From contig NZ_JAGGOL010000070.1 of assembly GCF_018614525.1 (NCBI RefSeq), positions 49,079 through 113,078 on the forward strand: 64,000 bases of DNA, written 5' to 3'. The position numbers were made by a program, and so were the translations under genes. Origin of the DNA: Streptomyces sp. ISL-11. Its GTDB lineage: Bacteria > Actinomycetota > Actinomycetes > Streptomycetales > Streptomycetaceae. Of the stretch, positions 20,984 to 29,027 are shown in pieces. The notes beneath the pieces are model-generated. The model had not been told where the DNA came from and searched no databases. It worked only from the letters and a program-made list of their open reading frames with translations. The stretch's first letter is position 1, and every line of letters begins with the position of its first letter.

Positions 20984-22732
20984 TCAGCCCCGGCTCGCGG
21001 CGGGGTTCTTCAGGCCGACGGTGGCGTAGTCCAGCTGGCCGCCGAAGGAGGTCTGCCCGTACGCGCCCGCGATGTTGGTGCCGAGGACCAGCGGCCACCG
21101 CCGGACCAGCACCGGGACCGCCGGGGCCTTGGCGAGGATCTCGCCGTCGAGCTTCTGCCAGGCCGCGGTCGCCTCCTTGGTGTCGGTCATGGCGGCGATC
21201 TCGTCCATCCGCTTCATGGTGGCGTCGTCGCGGAAGAGCGAGTGGTTGCCGGAGTTGCCCTTCTCCTTGATGTGGCGGGCGTCGAAGACGAAGGGCAGGA
21301 AGGTGGAGCCGGAGGGGTAGTCGGGGCACCAGCCGGTGTACACCATGTCGGTGCGGTTCTTGGTGTCGCCGATGGTGGCGTAGAAGGCGGACGGGTCGAC
21401 GGTCTCGATGGTGACCTTGATGCCGGCCCGGCCCAGCGACTGCTGGACCGCCTCGGCGCGGCCCTTGTCACCGGACGAGACCGTCATGCTGGTGGAGAAG
21501 CCGTCCGGTTTGCCGGCCTCCTTGAGCAGTTGCTTCGCCTTCTCGGTGTCGCCCGTGGCGGGGATCCGTGAGGTGTCGGGCTGGTGGCCGCCGAAGAGCG
21601 TGGCGGGCATGTACGCGGTCGACAGGACGTTGAAGGCCGGGCCGCCGGAGGAGGTCAGGACGGCGTCCCGGTCCAGGGCGTACTGCACGGCCTGGCGTAC
21701 CTTCACCTGGTCGAAGGGCGCCCGGCCGGTGTGCATCTGGACCATGTCCGTGCAGTTGGTGGACTCCGCGAGCAGACGCTTCTTCACCTCGGCGCGGGGC
21801 AGCACCTTCGCCGCGCTCTCCGGCCGCAGGGCGCCCCAGGAGACGGCGGAGGCGTCCGCGCCCTGGCTCGCTATCAGCCGGTCGTCGATCTGGTTGCCCT
21901 TCAGCCCCATCACGACGACCAGCTTGTCCGGGTACGCCTTGCGTACCTCGTCCGTCGCCGGGTCCCAGTGGTCGTTGCGGACCAGGGTGAGCTTCTTTCC
22001 ACGGGCGTAGGAGTCGACCTTGTAGGGCCCGGAGGAGAACGGCCGGTTGTCGTACTGCGGGCCCTTGTCCTTCGCCTGCGGTACGGGCGCGAAGGTCGGC
22101 ATCGCCGTGGCGTAGGGGAACTCGGCGAAGGGCTTGCCCAGTTCGAAGACGATGGTGCGGTCGTCCGGCGTCCGGACCGAGTCGAGGTGCTTGCCCTGCG
22201 CCGGGCCCTGATAGCCGTCGGCGCCGGCGAGGTAGCGGGCCGCGTAGTCGGCGCCGCCGGGGAGGTCGGGGGAGAACGACCGTTCCACATTGTACTTGAC
22301 GTCCTGGGCGGTGACCGGCGAGCCGTCCTCGTACTTCACGCCCGGCTTGAGGTGGAAGGTCCAGGTGCGGGCGCCGTTGGAGGAGGTGCCGAGGTCGGTG
22401 GCGAGGTCCGGGACGAGCCGGCCGCCCTCGGTGCCGGGCGCGGCTTTGTACGTCACCAGCGTGCGGTAGAGCAGCCGGGTGCCGAAGTCCATGTCGTTCA
22501 TCACCCAGTTGCGGGCCGGGTCGAGGTGGGTGAAGTCCTGGTTGGACAGCACCGTGAGCGTGCCGCCCCGCTGCGGCGTGCCGCCGACGACAGCGCCTTC
22601 GTTGGCGGCGGCGGGATTCGCTCCGCCGGCCTTGTCGCTCCCCGTCCGCTTTCCGCCGGAGCAGCCGGCCGTGCCGAGGGCGAGGGTGGCCGCCAGTGCG
22701 GCGGCGAGGGCTGTACAGGTGCGCTTGTTCAT
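20984..22732 (-). CDS. Peptide-binding lipoprotein (SBP family 5)
   Basis: 582 residues. A lipoprotein signal with lipobox ending TAGC (Cys about 24) anchors it outside the membrane. The body is a family 5 solute-binding protein: GGTLTVLSNQDFTHLDPARN at the start, GAPTWTFHLKPGVKYEDGSPVTAQDV-like block, and a C-terminal PVLVRRWPLVLG. First gene of the transporter operon, with GGAGTGA 7 bases before ATG 22732. Given the linked collagenase and prolyl peptidase, the ligand is probably Pro/Hyp-containing collagen peptides; this is inference from context and the shared operator. Confidence 0.9.
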   Translation of the reverse strand: MNKRTCTALAAALAATLALGTAGCSGGKRTGSDKAGGANPAAANEGAVVGGTPQRGGTLTVLSNQDFTHLDPARNWVMNDMDFGTRLLYRTLVTYKAAPGTEGGRLVPDLATDLGTSSNGARTWTFHLKPGVKYEDGSPVTAQDVKYNVERSFSPDLPGGADYAARYLAGADGYQGPAQGKHLDSVRTPDDRTIVFELGKPFAEFPYATAMPTFAPVPQAKDKGPQYDNRPFSSGPYKVDSYARGKKLTLVRNDHWDPATDEVRKAYPDKLVVVMGLKGNQIDDRLIASQGADASAVSWGALRPESAAKVLPRAEVKKRLLAESTNCTDMVQMHTGRAPFDQVKVRQAVQYALDRDAVLTSSGGPAFNVLSTAYMPATLFGGHQPDTSRIPATGDTEKAKQLLKEAGKPDGFSTSMTVSSGDKGRAEAVQQSLGRAGIKVTIETVDPSAFYATIGDTKNRTDMVYTGWCPDYPSGSTFLPFVFDARHIKEKGNSGNHSLFRDDATMKRMDEIAAMTDTKEATAAWQKLDGEILAKAPAVPVLVRRWPLVLGTNIAGAYGQTSFGGQLDYATVGLKNPAASRG

Positions 22733-22785
22733 CAGTGGTCACTCCGTGAACAGTTGAGCGGCTGGACGGCTGAAATGTGACCCGT

Positions 22786-22814
22786 AACATAGTAATGTGA
22801 AATTGCACTGACAA
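22786..22814 (-). promoter_or_regulatory. Promoter of the peptide transporter operon with embedded operator
   Basis: Minus strand: TTGTCA (22809-22814), 17-bp spacer, TATGTT (22786-22791). The spacer holds the shared motif at 22792-22811 (plus strand GTAATGTGAAATTGCACTGA). A second imperfect palindrome, ATGTGAC-CC-GTAACAT at 22775-22790, lies beside it, so the intergenic region may carry two sites serving the transporter and the divergent peptidase gene. Confidence 0.75.
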
Positions 22815-22859
22815 GGTGTCAGTCACTCCGTTACCCACCTGTGTCCGAGAGGGAGTCTC

Positions 22860-24230
22860 ATGAACGAATCGGCGACCGCAGCGCTCCGGACGGTAAGCCA
22901 TGATCTGTCCGCTTCGGCGGAGTTGGAACGCTTCATGACCGGACACTGGGCGGCGACCCCGCTGCCCGACGACATCCGGCTGCCCGTCGCGGACCGCACC
23001 GCCGCGCGCCGGGCGAAGCTGTCCCGGCGCTTCCCCGGCGAGCGGCTGATCGTGCCGGCGGGCGAGCTGAAGGTCCGCTCCAACGACTGCGACCACCGCT
23101 TCCGGCCGCACAGCGCGTACGCCTGGCTGACCGGACTGACCGGCGAGGACCAGACGGGCCACGTCCTCGTCCTGGAGCCGGACGGGCCGCACCGGCACGA
23201 CGCGGTGCTGTACATCCGGCCGCGCTCGCCGCGCGACGGCGGCGAGTTCTACCGCGACCGCCGCTACGGCGAGTTCTGGGTCGGGCGCCGCCCCGACCTC
23301 GCGGAGGCCGAGCGCATGACCGGCCTGCGCTGCGTCCATCTGGCGGACCTCGGGAAGCTCCCGCCCGGGCGCGACGCCTCCCGCGACGCGGAACTCGCCA
23401 CCGCGCTCAGCGAACTGCGGCTCCTCAAGGACGCCTGGGAGATCGGCCAGCTCCAGACGGCCGTGGACCACACCGTCCAGGGCTTCGAGGACGTCGTGCG
23501 GGCGCTGCCGCGCGCGCTGGCCCACCCGCGCGGTGAGCGGTGGATCGAGGGCGTCTTCGGCCTGCGCGCCCGGGCGGAGGGGAACGGCACCGGCTACGAG
23601 ACCATCGCGGCCTCCGGCGCGCACGCCTGCCTCCTGCACTGGATACGCAACGAGGGGCGGCTGGACCCGAGCGAACTGCTGCTGCTGGACGCCGGCGTGG
23701 AGACGGACACCCTCTACACCTCCGACATCACCCGCACCTTCCCCCTCTCCGGGCGCTTCGCGCCCGTACAGCGGCAGGTGTACGAACTCGTCCTCGCCGC
23801 CCAGGAGGCCGGCATCGCCGCGCTCAAGCCGGGGGCCAGCTTCCGCGACTTCCACCGGGCCGGCATGCGCGTGATCGCGGAGGGCCTCGCCGAATGGGGC
23901 GTGCTGAAGAGCCCCGAGGGCGACCTCCACCGGCGCTACACCCTGTGCAGCAGCGGCCACATGCTCGGCCTGGACGTCCACGACTGCGCCCAGGCACGGG
24001 CGGAGACCTACCTCGACGGGGTCCTGGAGGAAGGGCAGGTGCTCACCGTCGAACCCGGGCTCTACCTCCAGCCCGACGACGAGACGCTGCCCCCCGAACT
24101 GCGGGGCATCGGCGTGCGGATCGAGGACGACCTGGTGATCACGGCCGAGGGGGCGCGGCTGATGTCCGGTGCCCTGCCGCGCACGCCGGACGCGATCGAG
24201 GCGTGGATGGGCGAACTGCTGGAGGGCTGA
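22860..24230 (+). CDS. Xaa-Pro aminopeptidase/prolidase-like peptidase (M24B)
   Basis: 456 residues. The N-terminal creatinase-like domain includes PAGELKVRSNDCDHRFRP and AYAWLTGL, as in aminopeptidase P. The C-terminal pita-bread domain has all five metal ligands: Asp277 (LLLDAGVET), Asp289 (TSDITRTF), His367 (SSGHMLGLDVHD), Glu398 (TVEPGLYL) and Glu422 (GVRIEDDLVI). It removes residues ahead of proline or hydroxyproline, the bond type that fills collagen. Cytoplasmic. GGGAG precedes the ATG. It is divergent from the peptide transporter and sits ahead of the hydroxyproline operon. Confidence 0.92.
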   Translation: MNESATAALRTVSHDLSASAELERFMTGHWAATPLPDDIRLPVADRTAARRAKLSRRFPGERLIVPAGELKVRSNDCDHRFRPHSAYAWLTGLTGEDQTGHVLVLEPDGPHRHDAVLYIRPRSPRDGGEFYRDRRYGEFWVGRRPDLAEAERMTGLRCVHLADLGKLPPGRDASRDAELATALSELRLLKDAWEIGQLQTAVDHTVQGFEDVVRALPRALAHPRGERWIEGVFGLRARAEGNGTGYETIAASGAHACLLHWIRNEGRLDPSELLLLDAGVETDTLYTSDITRTFPLSGRFAPVQRQVYELVLAAQEAGIAALKPGASFRDFHRAGMRVIAEGLAEWGVLKSPEGDLHRRYTLCSSGHMLGLDVHDCAQARAETYLDGVLEEGQVLTVEPGLYLQPDDETLPPELRGIGVRIEDDLVITAEGARLMSGALPRTPDAIEAWMGELLEG

Positions 24231-24274
24231 CGGCGGGTGAGGGGGCCGGCGGCGAAGACTGATCGGGAGAGCTC

Positions 24275-24305
24275 TTGGCAGCAGCAGTGCAATGTGAAAT
24301 ATTAC
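24275..24305 (+). promoter_or_regulatory. Promoter of the hydroxyproline operon with embedded operator
   Basis: TTGGCA (24275-24280), 19-bp spacer, TATTAC (24300-24305). The shared motif GCAATGTGAAATATTACTGA occupies 24289-24308, 18 of 20 identical to the collagenase site. The predicted transcription start falls at about the GTG start codon (24310), and no ribosome site is visible before it, so the message may be leaderless. Confidence 0.65.
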
Positions 24306-24309
24306 TGAT

Positions 24310-25458
24310 GTGCCAACGAGAAGCTCCTCGGACGTCATCGTCGTCGGCGCGGGAGTGGTCGGCGCCGCGTGCGCCTACTACGCCTCCCGTTCCGGCCTCT
24401 CCGTCACCGTGATCGACCGTGGTCCCGTCGCGGGCGGGACCACGGGGGCCGGTGAGGGCAACCTCCTGGTCTCCGACAAGGAACCGGGCCCCGAACTCGA
24501 CCTGGCCCTGCTCTCCGCGCGACTGTGGCGGGAGCTGGCCGCATCGCTTCCGGCGCGCGTCGAGTACGAGCCGAAGGGCGGCCTGGTCGTCGCCTCCGGC
24601 GCGGCGGGCATGGACGCCCTGCGCGCCTTCGCCGCGGCACAGGCGAAGGCGGGCGTCACCGCCGAGGAGATACCCGCGGACCGGCTGCACGACCTGGAAC
24701 CCCACCTCGCCCCCGGACTCGCGGGCGGCTGCCTCTACCCCCAGGACGCCCAGGTCCAGCCCGCGCTCGCGGCCGCTCACCTGCTGCGCGCCTCGGGCGC
24801 CCGGATCCGCACCGGCGAGGAGGTCACCGCCGTCCTCACCGGCACGGACGGCGCGGTACGCGGCGTACGGACACCGGCCGGGGACACCTTCGCGCCGCAC
24901 GTGGTGAACGCCGCCGGCACCTGGGGCGGCGAACTGGCCGCCCTCGCCGGGGCGCACCTGCCCCTCCTGCCCCGCCGCGGCGTCGTCCTCGTCACCGAAC
25001 CGCTGCCGCGCGTGGTGCGGCACAAGGTGTACGCGGCGGACTACGTCGCCGACGTGGCGAGCGGCTCGGCAGCCCTCCAGACCTCGGCCGTGGTCGAAGG
25101 CACCCCGGCGGGCCCCGTCCTGATCGGCGCCAGCCGCGAGCGGGTCGGCTTCGACCGCTCCGTGCCGGTGGAGGTGCTCCGCCGGCTCGCGGACGGGGCC
25201 ACGGCGCTGTTCCCGGTCCTCGCCGGAGTCAGGGTGATGCGGACGTACGCGGGGTTCCGCCCCTACCTGCCCGACCACCTGCCCGCCATCGGCCGCGACC
25301 CGCACGTGCCCGGGCTGCTGCACGCCTGCGGCCACGAGGGCGCGGGAATCGGGCTCGCCCCGGCCACCGGCCTGATCATCGCCCGCCTCATGACCGGCAC
25401 CGAACCGCCCCTGGACGCGAGCCCGTTCGCCCCCGCCCGCTTCACGACCGCCGCCTGA
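24310..25458 (+). CDS. FAD-dependent D-hydroxyproline dehydrogenase subunit (DadA/DAAO-like)
   Basis: 382 residues. N-terminal Rossmann motif VVGAGVVGAACAYYASRSG with Gly13/15/18, then VIDRGPVAGGTTGAGEGN, and a C-terminal FAD block GLLHACGHEGAGIGLAPATG. This is the DAO-fold catalytic subunit expected for cis-4-hydroxy-D-proline dehydrogenase (LhpB type). Such enzymes oxidise cis-4-hydroxy-D-proline to 1-pyrroline-4-hydroxy-2-carboxylate. Assignment to hydroxyproline rather than another D-amino acid rests on the neighbours: a 2Fe-2S subunit, an NAD(P)/FAD subunit, a DapA-like deaminase and an epimerase in one operon. Confidence 0.85.
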   Translation: MPTRSSSDVIVVGAGVVGAACAYYASRSGLSVTVIDRGPVAGGTTGAGEGNLLVSDKEPGPELDLALLSARLWRELAASLPARVEYEPKGGLVVASGAAGMDALRAFAAAQAKAGVTAEEIPADRLHDLEPHLAPGLAGGCLYPQDAQVQPALAAAHLLRASGARIRTGEEVTAVLTGTDGAVRGVRTPAGDTFAPHVVNAAGTWGGELAALAGAHLPLLPRRGVVLVTEPLPRVVRHKVYAADYVADVASGSAALQTSAVVEGTPAGPVLIGASRERVGFDRSVPVEVLRRLADGATALFPVLAGVRVMRTYAGFRPYLPDHLPAIGRDPHVPGLLHACGHEGAGIGLAPATGLIIARLMTGTEPPLDASPFAPARFTTAA

Positions 25459-25498
25459 TCCCACCACCCCGCCACCCGCCCCGGAAGGAGGCCCCGCC

Positions 25499-25813
25499 AT
25501 GGCCCGTACGCCCGCCGACCTCGTGCGAGCGGCGCCCGGCCCGCCGTTCGAGATCACCCTCGACGGACGTACCGTCCCCGCCCTGCCCGGGCAGACCATC
25601 GCCGCCGCCCTGTGGGCGGCGGGCATCCTCGCCTGGCGCACCACCCGCCACGGCGGCCGCCCGCGCGGTGCCTTCTGCGGCATCGGACAGTGCTACGACT
25701 GCCTCGCCACCGTCAACGGCGAGCCCAACCGCAGAGCCTGCCTGGTCCCCGCCCGGCCCGGAGACGCGGTCACCACCCAGGAAGGACACGGCCATGCCGG
25801 GCTCGGCGTCTGA
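25499..25813 (+). CDS. (2Fe-2S)-binding small subunit of hydroxyproline dehydrogenase
   Basis: 104 residues, a ferredoxin-fold protein. Four cysteines are spaced as in the small subunits of heterotrimeric proline/hydroxyproline dehydrogenases and in the SoxA N-domain: FCGIGQCYDC plus the Cys in RRACLVP. The start of the fold, PFEITLDGRTVPALPGQTIAAAL, is also typical. It relays electrons between the FAD subunits. AGGAGG precedes the ATG at 8 bases. Its 3' end overlaps the next gene by 20 bp. Confidence 0.88.
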   Translation: MARTPADLVRAAPGPPFEITLDGRTVPALPGQTIAAALWAAGILAWRTTRHGGRPRGAFCGIGQCYDCLATVNGEPNRRACLVPARPGDAVTTQEGHGHAGLGV

Positions 25814-27239
25814 ACCGTACGACCTCGCCGTGATCGGCGCGGGCCCCGCCGGCCTCGCCGGCGCCGTCACCGCCTCCGCGCTCGGCCTGTCGGTCGCGCT
25901 CCTCGACGCCTCGCCCCGGGTCGGCGGCCAGTTCTTCCGGCATCCCGCACCACCCCTGCGGGCCGGCCGCCCCCAGGCCCTGCACCACGGCTGGCCCGCC
26001 TTCACCCGGCTCCGCGCCCGCCTGGAGGCGAGCGGCACCGTCCACCTCGCCGGACACCACGTCTGGAGCGTGGCCCGGGAGCACGCCGAGGACTGGACGG
26101 TCCACGCCCTCACCGGCGACGACGGGGACGGCGCACACCCGGTACGGGTGCGGGCCCGCGCGGTCCTGCTCGCGACGGGCTCCTACGAACGGCAACTCCC
26201 CTTCCCCGGCTGGACCCTGCCCGGAGTCGTGGGAGCCGGGGGCGCCCAGGCGATGCTCAAGTCCGGTCTCGTGCTGCCCGGCAGCCGGATCGTCGTCGCC
26301 GGCAGCGGTCCCCTGCTCCTCGCCGTCGCCTCCTCGCTCGCCGCCGCGGGCGCCCGTGTCCCGGCGGTCGTCGAGGCGTCCGACTACCTCGGATACGCCC
26401 GCCACCCCCGCGCCCTGGCCGCCAACCCCCACAAGCTGATCGAAGCCGCCACCTACGGCACCGCGCCACTGCGCCACCGCGTACGGCTGCGCACCCGCAG
26501 CGCGGTCACCGAGGTCCACGGCACCGACCGGGTGGAGGCCGTCACGGTCTCCCGCCTCGACCGCCGGTGGCGCCCGGTGCCGGGGACGGGACGCCGCGTC
26601 GCCTGCGACGCGCTGGCCGTGGGACACGGACTGATCCCGCAGATCGAACTCGCCACCGGACTCGGCTGCGCCACCCGGGCCGCGCCCGACGGCACGTACG
26701 CCCTCGACCTGGACGACCTGCAGGAGACCTCGGTGCCGGGCCTGTGGGCCGCCGGCGAGACCGGCGGCATCGGGGGGTGGCAACTGGCCCGCGTCGAGGG
26801 CGAACTGGCGGGCATCGCCGTGACCACCCGGCTGCGCGGACTGCCCCCGCCCACCGGGCACGGCCGCGTCCCCGAGCTGCGCCGCCGCCGGGCCCGGATG
26901 CGCGCCTTCGCCGGCGTCATGGCCGCCGCGCACGCACCCGGCCCCGGCTGGACCGGCTGGCTCGACGACGACACCGACGTCTGCCGCTGCGAAGAGGTGA
27001 CCGCCGGCCGTGTCCGGGAGGCGGTCACCGATCTCGGCGCCCGCGACGCGCGCACCGTCAAGCTCCTCACCCGCGCCGGCATGGGCTGGTGCCAGGGCCG
27101 GATGTGCGGGACCGCCGTGGCCTGCCTCGCGGCCGGCACCGGCGAGGGGCCCGTACCGCCGTCCCCCGAACGCCGGCCGCTGGCCGTACCCGTACCGCTC
27201 GGTGTGCTCGGCTCGGCCGGCACACCCGACTCCGCATGA
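25794..27239 (+). CDS. FAD/NAD(P)-binding subunit with C-terminal BFD-like 2Fe-2S domain
   Basis: 481 residues. N-terminal FAD motif VIGAGPAGLAGAVTASALG, a second nucleotide motif VVAGSGPLLLAVASSLAAAG, and AAGETGGIGGWQLA. The C-terminal BFD-like domain has four cysteines in VCRCEEVT and MGWCQGRMCG. The architecture equals the large subunit of LhpB/E/F-type D-hydroxyproline dehydrogenase (also seen in opine oxidase and HcnB-like proteins). The ATG at 25794 lies within the end of the previous gene with GGAAGGA before it, showing tight coupling. Confidence 0.88.
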   Translation: MPGSASEPYDLAVIGAGPAGLAGAVTASALGLSVALLDASPRVGGQFFRHPAPPLRAGRPQALHHGWPAFTRLRARLEASGTVHLAGHHVWSVAREHAEDWTVHALTGDDGDGAHPVRVRARAVLLATGSYERQLPFPGWTLPGVVGAGGAQAMLKSGLVLPGSRIVVAGSGPLLLAVASSLAAAGARVPAVVEASDYLGYARHPRALAANPHKLIEAATYGTAPLRHRVRLRTRSAVTEVHGTDRVEAVTVSRLDRRWRPVPGTGRRVACDALAVGHGLIPQIELATGLGCATRAAPDGTYALDLDDLQETSVPGLWAAGETGGIGGWQLARVEGELAGIAVTTRLRGLPPPTGHGRVPELRRRRARMRAFAGVMAAAHAPGPGWTGWLDDDTDVCRCEEVTAGRVREAVTDLGARDARTVKLLTRAGMGWCQGRMCGTAVACLAAGTGEGPVPPSPERRPLAVPVPLGVLGSAGTPDSA

Positions 27240-27265
27240 ACACGGACCGCAGAAGGGTTACCGAC

Positions 27266-28174
27266 ATGACCACCACCTCCTGGACCCCCGACCGCCCCTG
27301 GCGCGGCATCATGGTCGCCACCGCGCTCCCGCTGCGCCAGGACCTCTCCGTCGACCACGACGCCTACGCCGAGCACGTCCGCTATCTGATCGACCAGGGT
27401 TGCGACGGCGTCGTGCCCAACGGCTCCCTCGGTGAATACCAGACCCTCACCGACGAGGAACGCGCCCGCGTGGTGCGCACCGCCGTCGAGGCCGCGGGCG
27501 ACGGTGCGCGCGTGATGCCCGGCGTCGCCGCCTACGGTGCCGACGAGGCACGGCGCTGGGCCGACCAGGCCGCCGCGGCGGGCTGCGGCTCGGTGCTGCT
27601 GCTGCCGCCGAACTCCTACCGCGCCGACGAGGACGCCGTGCGCGACCACTACGCGCGGGTCGCCGGGGCCGGGATACCGGTCGTGGCCTACAACAACCCC
27701 ATCGACACCAAGGTCGACCTGACCCCCGCCCTCCTGGCCCGGCTGCACGGCGACGGCAGCATCGTGGCGGTCAAGGAGTTCAGCGGCGACGTCCGGCGCG
27801 CGTACGAGGTGGCCGAACTGGCCCCCGAGCTCGACCTGCTCGTCGGTGCGGACGATGTCCTGCTGGAGCTCGCGATCGCCGGCGCGGTCGGCTGGGTCGC
27901 CGGGTACCCGAATGCCTTCCCGGCCACCTGCGCGGAGCTCTACCGGGCCGCCGTCGCCAAGGACCTGGAGACCGCACTGCCGCTCTACAAGTCACTGCAC
28001 CCGCTGCTGCGCTGGGACTCCAGGACCGAGTTCGTGCAGGCCATCAAGGTCTCCATGGACATCGTGGGCCGCCGTGGCGGCCCCACCCGGCCGCCGCGCC
28101 ACCCGCTGGGCGCCGAGGCCGAGGCCGTGGTGCGCGCCGCCACGGAGAAGGCCGTCGCCGACGGCCACCACTGA
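27266..28174 (+). CDS. DapA-family lyase, probable 1-pyrroline-4-hydroxy-2-carboxylate deaminase
   Basis: 302 residues, a TIM-barrel of the dihydrodipicolinate synthase/N-acetylneuraminate lyase family. Schiff-base Lys170 in IVAVKEFSGD, Tyr142 in VVAYNNP, and the carboxylate loop NGSLGEYQTLT (GS instead of the TT of true DapA). In hydroxyproline gene clusters this family member deaminates 1-pyrroline-4-hydroxy-2-carboxylate to alpha-ketoglutarate semialdehyde (LhpC/HypD activity). AGAAGGG lies upstream of the ATG. The expected next enzyme, a semialdehyde dehydrogenase, is not in this window. Confidence 0.85.
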   Translation: MTTTSWTPDRPWRGIMVATALPLRQDLSVDHDAYAEHVRYLIDQGCDGVVPNGSLGEYQTLTDEERARVVRTAVEAAGDGARVMPGVAAYGADEARRWADQAAAAGCGSVLLLPPNSYRADEDAVRDHYARVAGAGIPVVAYNNPIDTKVDLTPALLARLHGDGSIVAVKEFSGDVRRAYEVAELAPELDLLVGADDVLLELAIAGAVGWVAGYPNAFPATCAELYRAAVAKDLETALPLYKSLHPLLRWDSRTEFVQAIKVSMDIVGRRGGPTRPPRHPLGAEAEAVVRAATEKAVADGHH

Positions 28175-28247
28175 CCGGCCGGCCGCCTGACCATGGGCCC
28201 GCTCATCCGCCTGTCCGCCTGATCGCCCGATTCCCGAGAGGACGTCC

Positions 28248-29027
28248 GTGCGTACCCGTCATGTCTTCCATGCCGTCGACTCGCACACCGAGGGCATGCC
28301 CACCCGTGTCATCACCGGTGGCGTCGGGGTGATACCCGGCGCCACCATGGCCGAGCGCCGGCTCCACTTCATCGAGCACCTGGACCACCTCCGCACCCTC
28401 CTGATGTACGAACCGCGTGGTCACGCCTCCATGAGCGGCGCGATCCTCCAGCCGTCCACCCGCCCCGACGCCGACTACGGCGTCCTCTACATCGAGGTGT
28501 CGGGCCTGCTGCCGATGTGCGGGCACGGCACGATCGGGGTCGCCACCGTCCTGGTCGAGACCGGCATGGTGCCGGTCTCGGAACCCGTCACCACCGTGCG
28601 GCTGGACACCCCGGCCGGGCTGGTCGCGGTGGACGTCCGGGTCGAGGACGGCCTGCGCGAGGCCGACTTCGGCGCCTGGGAGGGCCTGACCTTCGCCGAG
28701 GTCAAGGAGCGCCACCCCGACGACCTCGACGCCTGGCTCGGCTCGTCCAAGGCCGCCCCGACCGGTGGCGGCGAGAGCTTCGCGGCCGTCGCCCGCCGGG
28801 TCGCGGTCACCCGCGACAAGCTCCTCGCCCGCTACGCGGGCAAGACGGTCCTGCTGGTCACGCACGTGACGCCGGTCAAGACGCTGGTCCGGCTCGCCCT
28901 CGGTGCCCCGCCGGAGTCGCTGTTCCGCATGGAGCTGTCCGCGGCCTCGCTCTCGGCCGTGGCCTACTACGCCGACGGCAACGCCTCGCTGCGCCTGCTC
29001 AACGACACCTCGCACCTGCGGGGCTAG
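28248..29027 (+). pseudogene. Chimera: 4-hydroxyproline 2-epimerase N-half fused to RNase H/phosphatase C-half
   Basis: One uninterrupted frame of 259 residues made of two unrelated halves. Residues 1 to about 133 are a proline-racemase-fold hydroxyproline epimerase: HAVDSHTEGMPTRVITGG, LMYEPRGHASMSGA, and the first catalytic Cys91 in LPMCGHGTIG. The second catalytic Cys (CGTGT block) is missing. From about residue 134 the protein is the end of a histidine phosphatase: LREADFGAWEGLTFAEVKER, GGGESFAAVARRV and VLLVTHVTPVKTLVRLALG. This matches the C-terminal domain of actinobacterial bifunctional RNase H/acid phosphatases, without the RHG motif or RNase H domain. The join is in VRVEDGL (28,635-28,658), a sequence plausible in either parent. 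Neither activity is expected. Confidence 0.85.
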
